From: Actinomycetes bacterium
Lineage (GTDB): Bacteria > Actinomycetota > Acidimicrobiia > Spongiisociales > UBA4744
Length of the DNA stretch: 9,395 nt
Direction: 5' to 3'
Assembly (NCBI GenBank): GCA_024641205.1
Contig: JAHEDM010000070.1
Location: forward strand, 1-9,395
Both the position numbers and the translations under genes were made by a program. This document shows positions 1 through 6,128 of this stretch, one piece after another. Below the pieces are notes generated by a model. That model did not search any database and was not told the DNA's origin. It saw nothing but the letters and a program-made list of their open reading frames with translations. How positions within the stretch are numbered: position 1 is the first letter of the stretch; each line of letters opens with the position of its first letter.

Positions 1-696
1 GAGCTTGCCCTGGCCGATTACGAAGTCTTCGAGAGACGTCGGGAAAAAGTCGCAAAAGAGGCAACGGCCGACGCAGGCAAGCGGGGAGCTGCAGAAGCCA
101 TCGCCCGGGCCACAGCTCTTCTCGAACAAGGGACACAACTCCGCACGGAGCGGTGGGAACGTGATCAGTTGGCAGCGTTCCGGGACCTGGCGCCGCTGAC
201 CCTCAAACCGGCGGTCTGGGTCGTCAATGTAGGAGAAGACGCCGGCCAAGTCGACGACCTGGTGCAGGAGTTGGAAGCTCTGGTGCCCGAGGGTGACACC
301 GTTGTGGTGGTGTCCGCCAAGCTGGAGGAAGAGGGAGCCCTGCTGACGCCCGAGGACCGCCGCGAGTTGTTTGAAGGGCTTGGTCTGGGGGAGGGCGCCC
401 TCGCCAAGGTGGTTGGGGCAGCTTACGCCGCCATGGACTTGATCAGTTTCTACACGCTCGGCCCGAAGGAGGCCCACGCCTGGACGGTGCGCAAAGGTGC
501 CAAGGCTCCTGAAGCGGCGGGCAAGATTCATTCCGACCTCGAACGCGGTTTCATCAGGGCAGAGATCATTCCCATCGCGGTCGTGATCGCTGATGGAGGG
601 TGGGACGAATCCAAGAAGGCGGGCCACATTCGGGTCGAGGGCAAGGATTACACGGTCGCGGAAAGTGACGTGATCGTGGTGCGATTCTCAGTGTGA
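1..696 (+). CDS. ychF: YchF/OLA1-type redox-regulated ATPase, 5'-truncated by the window edge
   Basis: YchF is an Obg-family P-loop NTPase that prefers ATP, binds ribosomes and is linked to stress responses. The frame is open from base 1, and 231 residues are visible of a family that is usually about 360 long. The missing part is the N-terminal G domain with the Walker A and switch motifs. Visible in order are the end of the helical insertion (residues 1-55, ELALADYEVFERR), the base-specificity strand with NVGE at 76-79 (the NxxE form typical of YchF rather than NKxD), the SAKLEEE loop near 105-111, and the C-terminal TGS domain from about 147 (LISFYTLGPKEAHAW). The family usually ends in a DGD-type turn; here it reads AESDVIVVRFSV, a mild divergence. 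Two FlgM-like genes follow after a 10-base gap, so co-transcription is plausible. Family assignment is secure. Confidence 0.95.
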   Translation, partial: ELALADYEVFERRREKVAKEATADAGKRGAAEAIARATALLEQGTQLRTERWERDQLAAFRDLAPLTLKPAVWVVNVGEDAGQVDDLVQELEALVPEGDTVVVVSAKLEEEGALLTPEDRRELFEGLGLGEGALAKVVGAAYAAMDLISFYTLGPKEAHAWTVRKGAKAPEAAGKIHSDLERGFIRAEIIPIAVVIADGGWDESKKAGHIRVEGKDYTVAESDVIVVRFSV

Positions 697-706
697 TAAT
701 GGTGGG

Positions 707-907
707 GTGAGCAATCATCTCTACCGCATTCGACCGTTGGCTGATCGAGAAACCCGCCAATCGGCGGTGGACGAGATACGGAAGATGATTGAGTCGGGCC
801 GGTATTTCGTGCCGGCTGATCAAGTGGTATCGGCTCTCCTTGCAGAGGCCGGCTTTCTCGAACCGGATTCCTCAAGTTGCGGGGGTCAGGATGCCGATGT
901 CAAATAG
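707..907 (+). CDS. Small FlgM-like (anti-sigma-28 type) protein, copy 1
   Basis: This predicts a 66-residue soluble protein with no signal peptide or membrane segment. It starts at GTG 707, ten bases after ychF. The next in-frame ATG (785) would cut into the conserved motif, so GTG is preferred although the Shine-Dalgarno signal is poor. Residues 21-45 (core IESGRYFVPADQV) resemble the C-terminal helix-turn-helix of FlgM, pattern I-x(2)-G-x-Y-x-V-(x)n-A-x(2)-L, which in that family binds and inhibits sigma-28. Ten of 25 positions in this stretch are identical to the next gene. The tail is Ser/Gly/Asp-rich and looks disordered. No flagellar gene is visible nearby, so a flagellar role is not supported; inhibition of some sigma factor is only an inference from the fold. 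It could instead be a small protein of unrelated function with a similar helix pair. Confidence 0.65.
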   Translation: MSNHLYRIRPLADRETRQSAVDEIRKMIESGRYFVPADQVVSALLAEAGFLEPDSSSCGGQDADVK

Positions 908-909
908 AG

Positions 910-1107
910 ATGGAATCGACCAGGACCTTGGGCGACGACGGATCCCGCATCGTCAGTCGAAGCGAGCGTATTGAAGAGCTAACGCGGCTGATCGAAGAGG
1001 GCAAATACGTCGTGCCCGCCATTGACATAGCCCATGCGATCCTCCATGGAAGACCGAAGTGGGGGAACCGCGTCCCGCGTCCGGGCGATCTCCGTCCGCT
1101 TGTCTGA
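910..1107 (+). CDS. Small FlgM-like (anti-sigma-28 type) protein, copy 2
   Basis: This predicts a 65-residue soluble protein starting at ATG 910, two bases after the stop of copy 1, which suggests translational coupling. The frame is also open from TTG 877, which would add 11 residues and overlap copy 1. The ATG is preferred because it places the shared motif at residues 21-45, exactly as in copy 1. That motif (core LIEEGKYVVPAIDIAHAIL) matches the FlgM C-terminal pattern better than copy 1 does. Shared identical residues are E23, I28, E29, G31, Y33, V35, P36, A37, A43 and L45. The C-terminus is Pro/Arg-rich (NRVPRPGDLRPLV). The pair looks like a local duplication that has diverged. A perfect hairpin lies 25 bases after the stop. 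Function as an anti-sigma factor is inferred from family resemblance only. Confidence 0.7.
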   Translation: MESTRTLGDDGSRIVSRSERIEELTRLIEEGKYVVPAIDIAHAILHGRPKWGNRVPRPGDLRPLV

Positions 1108-1132
1108 GGTGATCTCGGAGCATTCGAATATG

Positions 1133-1169
1133 ACGAGGCTCCGGCAAGGGGGTAGAGCCGGAGCCTCGT
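1133..1169 (+). terminator. Perfect 13-bp hairpin downstream of the FlgM-like pair, probable terminator
   Basis: The arm ACGAGGCTCCGGC (1133-1145) is repeated as its exact reverse complement at 1157-1169, around an 11-base loop. It starts 25 bases after the stop of the second FlgM-like gene, where a terminator for the ychF transcription unit would be expected. No T-run follows on either strand. U-less hairpin terminators have been proposed in actinobacteria, so the call is plausible but not proven. The hairpin could instead open a structured RNA that continues to about 1369. Confidence 0.5.
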
Positions 1170-1173
1170 GTGC

Positions 1174-1191
1174 GCTCCTCCGAGGAGGAGC
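1174..1191 (+). other. Second short perfect inverted repeat following the 13-bp hairpin
   Basis: GCTCCTC (1174-1180) pairs perfectly with GAGGAGC (1185-1191) around a CGAG tetraloop, five bases after the larger hairpin. The two stems could stack as a tandem terminator or as part of a longer folded RNA. No promoter or reading frame explains it. Confidence 0.4.
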
Positions 1192-1399
1192 TGCAAAGGG
1201 CCGTTGACCGAGCCGACGCCAGGGAGTCCGGACTCGCAACCCAATGCCCTTGTTGGGGGTTTGTCCCGGGAACGGGTAAGCCGGCCCCAGCACCACCCGA
1301 TCCTAAGTCCAGGCCTCCCAGGGTGTCAAGGTTGACCTGGCAGCCATCCCGGATCGTCCAGAGCCGGGAGCCCAGGATCCCTGCAATACTGCTCAGTTC

Positions 1400-1900
1400 A
1401 TGCGCGAATCTATCGAATCCTTTATCCGCAACTTTCCGGAGCCGCTGGCAGTGATGTTGCTTGGCACCCTGCCGATCTTCGAACTGCGTGGAGCGATTCC
1501 TTTTGCACTCGGCGTCCTGGACATGCCGGTGTGGCAAGCGTACGTCTGGGCGGTGCTGGGGAACCTTCTTCCTGTGCCGTTCATCTTGTTATTCCTCGGC
1601 CCGGTCACGAGTTGGGCCGAAGGCCACTGGCCCGGTTTGCATCGATTCCTCGAGCGGCTCTTTTCTCACACGAGACGCCGCCACACCGGCCGATTCAATC
1701 GGTGGCGAGATCTAGCGCTGATCACCTTCGTAGCCATCCCGCTCCCGATTACCGGTGCGTGGAGCGGGGCGCTGGCCGCTTTCGTGTTCGGCGTGGAGCG
1801 TCGCAAAGCCTTTGGATTGATCACGGTGGGCGTCCTGATTGCCGGCGTGATCGTGACACTCGTGGTCGTCGGTGGCAGTTCCCTCTTTGGTGTCGCGTAA
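1400..1900 (+). CDS. COG2426 / small multidrug export-type integral membrane protein
   Basis: The 166-residue product is very hydrophobic and fits the Sm_multidrug_ex (PF06695) / COG2426 family. Family hallmarks are LPIFELRGAIP at 24-34 near the end of the first hydrophobic segment and IPLPITGAWSG at 113-123 in the second half. Hydrophobic segments lie at about 15-41, 46-69, 105-130 and 137-160. A basic loop between the halves (81-104, including HTRRRH) is probably cytoplasmic. The family name implies export of small toxic compounds, but direct evidence of transport is thin and the substrate is unknown. Translation is taken from ATG 1400; no good Shine-Dalgarno motif precedes it. The next gene begins shortly after the TAA, so the two may share a transcript. 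Family assignment is good and function is open. Confidence 0.85.
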   Translation: MRESIESFIRNFPEPLAVMLLGTLPIFELRGAIPFALGVLDMPVWQAYVWAVLGNLLPVPFILLFLGPVTSWAEGHWPGLHRFLERLFSHTRRRHTGRFNRWRDLALITFVAIPLPITGAWSGALAAFVFGVERRKAFGLITVGVLIAGVIVTLVVVGGSSLFGVA

Positions 1901-1933
1901 CGAGTGGCTCGGCGATTCACTATTCTTCCCGGC

Positions 1934-2275
1934 ATGGTCGAAACAGGCGCTCTCCGGCGGGTATGGATGGTCGCGCTTGTCCTCATCGTCCTGTGTGCAA
2001 CGGTGCTGGCAGGGTGCGGGGACGGCCTGGACGCAAACGCCAGCGGCGAGGAGATCTACAACGCCCGATGCTCCTCGTGTCACCGCCGCGATCTGAGCGG
2101 CGGAATCGGATCGCCGCTCGGCCCCGGTTCCGAAGCGGTCGACCGCCCTCTCGAGTACTACGAAATCACCATCATGAGCGGCAAGGGCAGGATGCCTTCA
2201 TTCCGGTCGTCACTGACCGAGGAGCAAATCTCGCGGGTGATCGACTACGTGATCAGCGTCCAAGAGGCAGGCTGA
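1934..2275 (+). CDS. Lipid-anchored class I cytochrome c, single haem
   Basis: The product is predicted to be an electron carrier tethered to the outer face of the membrane. Counting from ATG 1934 (113 residues), residues 8-9 are arginines, 10-25 a hydrophobic core, and LAGC at 25-28 a lipobox with Cys28 as the lipid-modified residue. CSSCH at 46-50 is the covalent haem-binding motif with His50 as axial ligand. Met87 in GRMPSF is the likely second ligand, and the C-terminal helix (about 95-110) completes a compact cytochrome c fold. An in-frame GTG at 1904 would add ten residues and ATG 1967 would shorten the signal peptide to the hydrophobic core; 1934 is chosen as the nearest ATG that keeps an arginine-bearing n-region. 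It lies 33 bases after the membrane-protein gene. No oxidase or dehydrogenase partner is visible, so its redox partner is unknown. Confidence 0.85.
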   Translation: MVETGALRRVWMVALVLIVLCATVLAGCGDGLDANASGEEIYNARCSSCHRRDLSGGIGSPLGPGSEAVDRPLEYYEITIMSGKGRMPSFRSSLTEEQISRVIDYVISVQEAG

Positions 2276-2372
2276 AGCAAGACCTGGTTGCGAAGCACGC
2301 GCTGCGAGCAGGGTCGCCGCACGAACGGTTCAGACGACGGCGGCCCGGCCGGATGGAGAAACCTGATCGGGG

Positions 2373-2894
2373 TCAGTTGTTGCCGTACTGGGCGGTGAGT
2401 GAAGCGATCTCTTCTCCGTCTGTGTACCCGATGATCACCTGTGCGGTCAGCTGATCGTTCGATCCGGAGATGAAGACGATCTTGATGCCGTCTGAGTCCG
2501 AATTGCTGCGGCTGACTTCCCAATCCTGTTCGTTGAAGAAATCGTCGTACAGAGTGGCGACATCGTCGAAATGATCCGGGTCGAAGGTCATGCTGACCTG
2601 GGATCCGGCGGTTTCGCCGGATGTGCTGATCACGCTCACCACCTCTGCGCCTTCAGGTACCGGAAGTGGAAAGTCGCTGGGGATCTCGCCCCCACCGATC
2701 TGCATGGAGCCCTCGTCGGTTTCGATGGAGACCGAACCGTCATCCTCGCTGATGTCGACGTTCGCATTGCCGCCGCCCTCTTCCTCGAGCTGCTTTTCGA
2801 TAGCCCCCTCGATCGTTCTCTCTGCTGCCTTTGCGCATCCAACCGCAACAAGTGCCAGAACTACCAGCACGATCAACAGGCGAGCTTTGGACAT
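2373..2894 (-). CDS. Acidic secreted lipoprotein of unknown function
   Basis: The 173-residue product begins with a lipoprotein signal peptide: basic K3/R5, a hydrophobic run at 6-18, and the lipobox-like VAVGC with Cys20. A short helical, glutamate-rich stretch (21-40) follows, then a Gly/Asp/Glu-rich linker. The remainder is a mainly beta domain with IPSDFPLPVPEGAEV at 71-85, a pattern I associate with several uncharacterised bacterial lipoproteins but cannot name. The mature protein is strikingly acidic. ATG 2894 is supported by a strong Shine-Dalgarno sequence (minus-strand AAGGAGGGA at 2912-2904). It converges on the cytochrome gene and diverges from the racemase gene, so it is probably a single-gene unit. 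No enzyme motif is visible. Confidence 0.8.
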   Translation of the reverse strand: MSKARLLIVLVVLALVAVGCAKAAERTIEGAIEKQLEEEGGGNANVDISEDDGSVSIETDEGSMQIGGGEIPSDFPLPVPEGAEVVSVISTSGETAGSQVSMTFDPDHFDDVATLYDDFFNEQDWEVSRSNSDSDGIKIVFISGSNDQLTAQVIIGYTDGEEIASLTAQYGNN

Positions 2895-2903
2895 GTTTTC
2901 TTG

Positions 2904-2927
2904 TCCCTCCTTGATCCAGGAAATCTA
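2904..2927 (-). promoter_or_regulatory. Shine-Dalgarno and possible -10 box for the acidic lipoprotein gene
   Basis: On the minus strand, AAGGAGGGA (2912-2904) is a near-ideal ribosome binding site nine bases before ATG 2894. Just upstream, TAGATT (2927-2922) fits the TAnnnT -10 pattern and would give a very short leader. No matching -35 box is visible. The ribosome site is secure; the promoter is tentative. Confidence 0.4.
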
Positions 2928-3017
2928 CTTCGCTGCCGGGTGACCTGACGGCAGAAGGAGCTACTGTTGCTCTCGCACGGACTCGTCGCGCCCCTGGCGC
3001 AGTGCCGGAGGGAAGCC

Positions 3018-4157
3018 ATGGGCCCACTACAAGGTGTCACGATTCTCGAGATCGCCTCGATCGGACCAGGGCCATTCTGCGGAATGATGCTGGCCGACCT
3101 CGGCGCAGACGTTGTGAGAATCGACCGGGCAGACGCCGTGCACAGCCCGGCCGTCAGCGGGTCGTCACTCGATCTGATGAACCGCGGGAAACGATCGATC
3201 GGGATCGACTTGAAGAATCCGTTCGGGATACAGGCCGTGCTCCGGATCGTTGAGCACGCAGACGGGTTGATCGAGGGATTCCGGCCGGGAGTGGCCGAAC
3301 GGCTCGGCATCGGGCCAGACGTGTGCCGGGAGCATAACCCCAAGCTGGTGTACGGGCGGATGACCGGGTGGGGTCAAGAGGGACCCCTTTCCGACCGGGC
3401 CGGGCACGATATCAACTACATAGCGCTCACGGGCGCGTTGGCCTCTATTGGTCGGGCCGGTGAGGCGCCGGTGCCGCCCCTGAATCTGGTGGGCGACTTC
3501 GGTGGAGGTGGAATGCTGCTGGCCCTTGGAATCGTGGCGGGCCTACTCGAAGCTCGCAGTTCCGGGAGCGGCCAGGTGGTCGATGCAGCCATGATCGATG
3601 GATCGGCGCTCCTCACCACCATGATTCACGGAATGAGGGCAATGGGCCTCTGGAGTGATCGGCGCGGGGTCAACCTCCTCGATACCGGCGCTCCGTTCTA
3701 CGAGGTGTATGAGACCGCCGATGGTGGGTACGTGGCAGTGGGTGCCATCGAGCCCGCTTTCTACGCCGAGTTCCTCGATCTCCTCGAGTTGGAGGGTGAG
3801 CTTCCCGAACAGCTCGATGCCCGGTACTGGCCGGAGATGAAGCAGCGCATTGCGGCCCGGGTCAAGGAGCGAACCAGGGGGGAATGGGAAAGCAAGTTTG
3901 CGGGTAGCGATGCTTGTGTAGCTCCGGTGCTGACGATGGGTGAGGCTCCCGATCACCCGCATAATCGCGCCCGGCAAACATTCATCCATTCAGGCGGTGT
4001 GATCCAACCCGCTCCCGGGCCGCGTTTCGATCGAACTCCCGGGGAGATCTCCGGTCCGCCACCTTTCGCAGGGCAGCACACCGAAGAGATCCTGGCCGGC
4101 TTCGGTTTCTCTGAAGCGGAGCAGACGTCGCTGCGCGACGCAGGAGCCGTCCGCTGA
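3018..4157 (+). CDS. mcr: Alpha-methylacyl-CoA racemase (family III CoA-transferase fold)
   Basis: The enzyme interconverts (2R)- and (2S)-2-methylacyl-CoA thioesters, needed because beta-oxidation of branched acids and sterol side chains accepts only one epimer. The 379-residue length is typical. From memory it aligns closely with Mycobacterium tuberculosis Mcr: IGPGPF near 15-20, LGADVVRIDR at 28-37, GWGQEGP at 117-123, GHDINYI at 129-135, NLVGDFGGG at 156-164, QVVDAAMIDG at 186-195. The catalytic triad is present as His130, Asp160 and Glu245, each exactly four residues beyond the Mcr numbering (126/156/241). This separates it from formyl-CoA and carnitine CoA-transferases of the same fold. 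ATG 3018 is chosen because GGAGGGA sits at 3007-3013 and homology starts at once; an upstream TTG (2967) adds no conserved sequence. Two acyl-CoA synthetase genes follow and could supply its substrates. Confidence 0.93.
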   Translation: MGPLQGVTILEIASIGPGPFCGMMLADLGADVVRIDRADAVHSPAVSGSSLDLMNRGKRSIGIDLKNPFGIQAVLRIVEHADGLIEGFRPGVAERLGIGPDVCREHNPKLVYGRMTGWGQEGPLSDRAGHDINYIALTGALASIGRAGEAPVPPLNLVGDFGGGGMLLALGIVAGLLEARSSGSGQVVDAAMIDGSALLTTMIHGMRAMGLWSDRRGVNLLDTGAPFYEVYETADGGYVAVGAIEPAFYAEFLDLLELEGELPEQLDARYWPEMKQRIAARVKERTRGEWESKFAGSDACVAPVLTMGEAPDHPHNRARQTFIHSGGVIQPAPGPRFDRTPGEISGPPPFAGQHTEEILAGFGFSEAEQTSLRDAGAVR

Positions 4158-4165
4158 GGGGTGCC

Positions 4166-4185
4166 GGCCGGTCCGGATTCCGGCC
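4166..4185 (+). terminator. Weak GC-rich hairpin after the racemase gene
   Basis: GGCCGG (4166-4171) and CCGGCC (4180-4185) can pair around an eight-base loop, eight bases after the racemase stop codon. No T-run follows, so termination would be partial at best. It could attenuate transcription between the racemase and the first synthetase. Confidence 0.25.
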
Positions 4186-4198
4186 AGGGAGCGCTGGC

Positions 4199-4204
4199 TA
4201 GAAT
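4199..4204 (+). promoter_or_regulatory. Possible -10 box upstream of the first acyl-CoA synthetase
   Basis: TAGAAT matches five of six bases of the TATAAT consensus and lies about 72 bases before ATG 4276, just after the weak hairpin. No convincing -35 element is seen at the usual distance. If real, the synthetase would have its own promoter and not depend wholly on read-through from the racemase gene. Confidence 0.25.
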
Positions 4205-4275
4205 CGGAGGGCAGCAAGTTTTCCGCGGGCGACATGGCCCGGGCATCGGGCGGTCCGCGGCCGGAGGAGAATGCC

Positions 4276-6066
4276 ATGCGTGAGTACACAAGCCCGGGGG
4301 CAGTCAAGGTCCCGCCCAGTGATAGCCCTATCGCGGCTTTGCTCACCAGAGCCGATACCCATCCGCACGTTGCGGCCCTCGCCTATCGCGACGGCAACCG
4401 GTTTGTCGATATCACCACAGAAGAGTTCGTCAACGAGGTCATGGAGCTGGCGGCCGGTTTGGTCGCGCTTGAGATTCAGCCCGGCTCGCGGATCGGTGTC
4501 TACTCGGCGACCCGATACGAGTTCACCTACGCGCAATACGCGATTTGGGCGGCGGGATGTGCAGCCGTGACCATCTATGAGACATCTTCTGTCGAACAGG
4601 TGCGCTGGACTCTCGGCGACAGTGGAGCGGTCGGAGTGTTCTGCGAGAACGAACAGCTCAAAGCAGTTTTCGATGAGGTGGCGGGCGACCTCCCTGATTG
4701 CCGTCATCAGTTTGTGTTCGATGCGGGCGGTTTTGATCAGCTCAAGGCCGCTGCCAATGATGACGGCCGGGCAGAGGTGAAAAGGCGGATCAAGGCCATC
4801 GCTCAGGACGATCTCGCTCTGCTCATTTACACGTCCGGGACGACGGGCCGTCCCAAAGGGTGCGTACTCACCCAGCACAACTTCATTTGGGATGTCCGCC
4901 AGGTGATGGCGGCGTTGCCTGATTTGTTCAAGGCGGGTAATTCCAACTTGATGTTCCTCCCGCTTGCCCATTCATTCGCGCAGGTCGTCCAGGTTGGTTG
5001 TGTGACCACCGGAGTCAAGATCGGGTACTCGACCGGAACCCAGAACCTCGTCGAGGAGCTGGGGATGCTGAAGCCCCGTTGGGTGTTTTCGGTACCCCGC
5101 GTATTCGAGAAGGTCTACAACAGCGCCAAACACAAGGCCGATTCTGAAGGCAAGGGCAAGATTTTCGACATCGGCGCCAACGTCGCGATCGATTACTCAA
5201 AAGAAGACCAGGCAGGCAAGGTCAGTCTGAAGACCAAGGTGCTTCACGCGGTGTTCGACAAGCTCCTGTACGGGAAGTTGCGTGACGTATTCGGCGGCCG
5301 TCTCGAATACGCCATCTCCGGAGGAGCCGCCTTGGGGGAGCGCCTCGGCCATTTCTTCCGCGGTATCGGGCTGACCGTTCTCGAAGGGTACGGTCTCACT
5401 GAGACGACCGCCGCTACCTTCTTCAACAGGCCTGGCGAACTCAAGATCGGGACGGTCGGCCATCCGGCGCCCGGGGTGTCGGTGAAGATCGCAGATGACG
5501 GCGAGGTCCTGATCAAGGGTGGCTGTGTGTTCAAGGGCTACTGGAACAACGAGATGGCCACCAATGAGGTATTCAGCGGCGATGGGTGGTTCCATTCCGG
5601 AGACGTAGGCGAACTCGACAACGAGGGTTACCTGCGGATTACCGGTAGAAAGAAGGAGTTGATCGTCACCGCAGGCGGCAAGAACGTGGCCCCGGCCGTC
5701 CTGGAAGATCTGATCCGGGCCCATCCATTGATCAGCCAGTGCATGGTGATCGGGGACGCCCAGCCGTTCGTCGCGGCACTCGTAACCCTGGACCCTGAAA
5801 CCTTTCCCGAATGGGCGGAAGAGAAGGGCTTGGGCGGCATGACCAACGCCGAGTTGCGAGAGCACCCCCACGTCCTGGAAGCAGTTCAGGTAGCCATCGA
5901 CGGGGCAAACAAAGCGGTGTCGAAAGCCGAGTCGGTGAGGACCTTCCGGATCCTCGACGACGATTTCACTATCGAAGGCGGCGAACTGACCCCGACGCTC
6001 AAGGTCAAGCGAGCAGTCATCGGCAAGAAGTACGCCCACGTGATCGACGAGATCTACACGAAGTAG
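4276..6066 (+). CDS. fadD: Long-chain fatty-acid-CoA ligase, FadD15 type (AMP-forming)
   Basis: This cytosolic or membrane-associated enzyme activates a fatty acid with ATP to an acyl-adenylate and then to acyl-CoA. The 596-residue product has all ANL-superfamily motifs: the P-loop YTSGTTGRPKG at 185-195, LPLAHSFAQ, SVPRVFEKVYN, the GYGLTETTA motif, the GDVGELD hinge region with TGRKKELIVTAGGKN, and Lys576 in ELTPTLKVKR as the adenylation lysine near the C-terminus. The closest remembered relative is mycobacterial FadD15, which shares the MRE start, IYETSS and HAVFDKL blocks. ATG 4276 is chosen because GGAGGAG (4263-4269) sits six bases upstream and homology begins there; an in-frame ATG at 4234 would add 14 unconserved residues. 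It lies between the racemase and a second synthetase, suggesting a shared role in degrading or remodelling lipid chains. Chain-length preference cannot be read from sequence. Confidence 0.94.
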   Translation: MREYTSPGAVKVPPSDSPIAALLTRADTHPHVAALAYRDGNRFVDITTEEFVNEVMELAAGLVALEIQPGSRIGVYSATRYEFTYAQYAIWAAGCAAVTIYETSSVEQVRWTLGDSGAVGVFCENEQLKAVFDEVAGDLPDCRHQFVFDAGGFDQLKAAANDDGRAEVKRRIKAIAQDDLALLIYTSGTTGRPKGCVLTQHNFIWDVRQVMAALPDLFKAGNSNLMFLPLAHSFAQVVQVGCVTTGVKIGYSTGTQNLVEELGMLKPRWVFSVPRVFEKVYNSAKHKADSEGKGKIFDIGANVAIDYSKEDQAGKVSLKTKVLHAVFDKLLYGKLRDVFGGRLEYAISGGAALGERLGHFFRGIGLTVLEGYGLTETTAATFFNRPGELKIGTVGHPAPGVSVKIADDGEVLIKGGCVFKGYWNNEMATNEVFSGDGWFHSGDVGELDNEGYLRITGRKKELIVTAGGKNVAPAVLEDLIRAHPLISQCMVIGDAQPFVAALVTLDPETFPEWAEEKGLGGMTNAELREHPHVLEAVQVAIDGANKAVSKAESVRTFRILDDDFTIEGGELTPTLKVKRAVIGKKYAHVIDEIYTK

Positions 6067-6072
6067 CAGGCA

Positions 6073-6099
6073 GGTACTTCGTACCTCGTACTTAGTACC
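6073..6099. repeat. GTAC heptamer array (four units) in the inter-synthetase gap
   Basis: GTAC occurs at 6074, 6081, 6088 and 6095, exactly every seven bases, in units GTACTTC, GTACCTC, GTACTTA and GTACCGC. Because GTAC is self-complementary, any two units can pair; the strongest is GGTAC-TTC-GTACC (6073-6085). It begins seven bases after the synthetase stop codon. Arrays of this kind occur as dispersed intergenic repeats in some bacterial genomes and produce spurious TKYEVRS-like translations, as the minus strand does here. That comparison is from memory. It may act as a transcript-end hairpin. Confidence 0.6.
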
Positions 6100-6128
6100 G
6101 CGACTACCGTCAGGCGGCGCCATCGCGG

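Larger units (their letters stand above)
1108..1399 (+). other. Non-coding stretch dense in inverted repeats; possible structured RNA or leader
   Basis: This 292-base gap between the FlgM-like pair and the membrane-protein gene has no credible coding frame. Besides the two hairpins at its start it contains a 12-base perfect palindrome GAGTCCGGACTC (1224-1235). A CCCAA/TTGGG stem lies at 1240-1257. CCCG-GGAA-CGGG at 1265-1276 is a four-pair stem capped by a GNRA-class tetraloop. GTCAA-GG-TTGAC (1325-1336) sits beside a CCAGG/CCTGG pair (1318-1340). TCCCGG/CCGGGA closes an 11-base loop (1347-1369). The following gene lacks a clear Shine-Dalgarno sequence, so a 5' leader that controls it is possible. 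I looked for hallmarks of RNase P RNA, tmRNA, SRP RNA, and cobalamin and c-di-AMP riboswitches and recognised none. Strand and boundaries are uncertain. Confidence 0.35.

Noticed and set aside
1108..1399. RNase P RNA, tmRNA, SRP RNA, cobalamin or c-di-AMP riboswitch
   Set aside because: The region is structured, but the diagnostic core sequences of these RNAs are absent on both strands as far as I can read.
953..1537. Minus-strand open frame of 194 codons across the intergenic region
   Set aside because: It runs antisense into two supported genes, has a low-complexity composition and no homology I recognise.
1531..2454. Plus-strand open frame of 307 codons in another frame
   Set aside because: It overlaps the membrane protein, the cytochrome c and the end of the lipoprotein gene, all of which have clear signatures. 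Its translation is Arg/Pro-rich shadow sequence.
2967..3017. Upstream TTG start for the racemase
   Set aside because: The extra 17 residues are not conserved, while ATG 3018 has an excellent Shine-Dalgarno sequence and the homology begins there.
4234..4275. Upstream ATG start for the first acyl-CoA synthetase
   Set aside because: This stretch contains the ribosome binding site GGAGGAG of ATG 4276, and the added residues are not family-like.
6073..6099. CRISPR array
   Set aside because: The units are only seven bases with no spacers and no cas genes are present.
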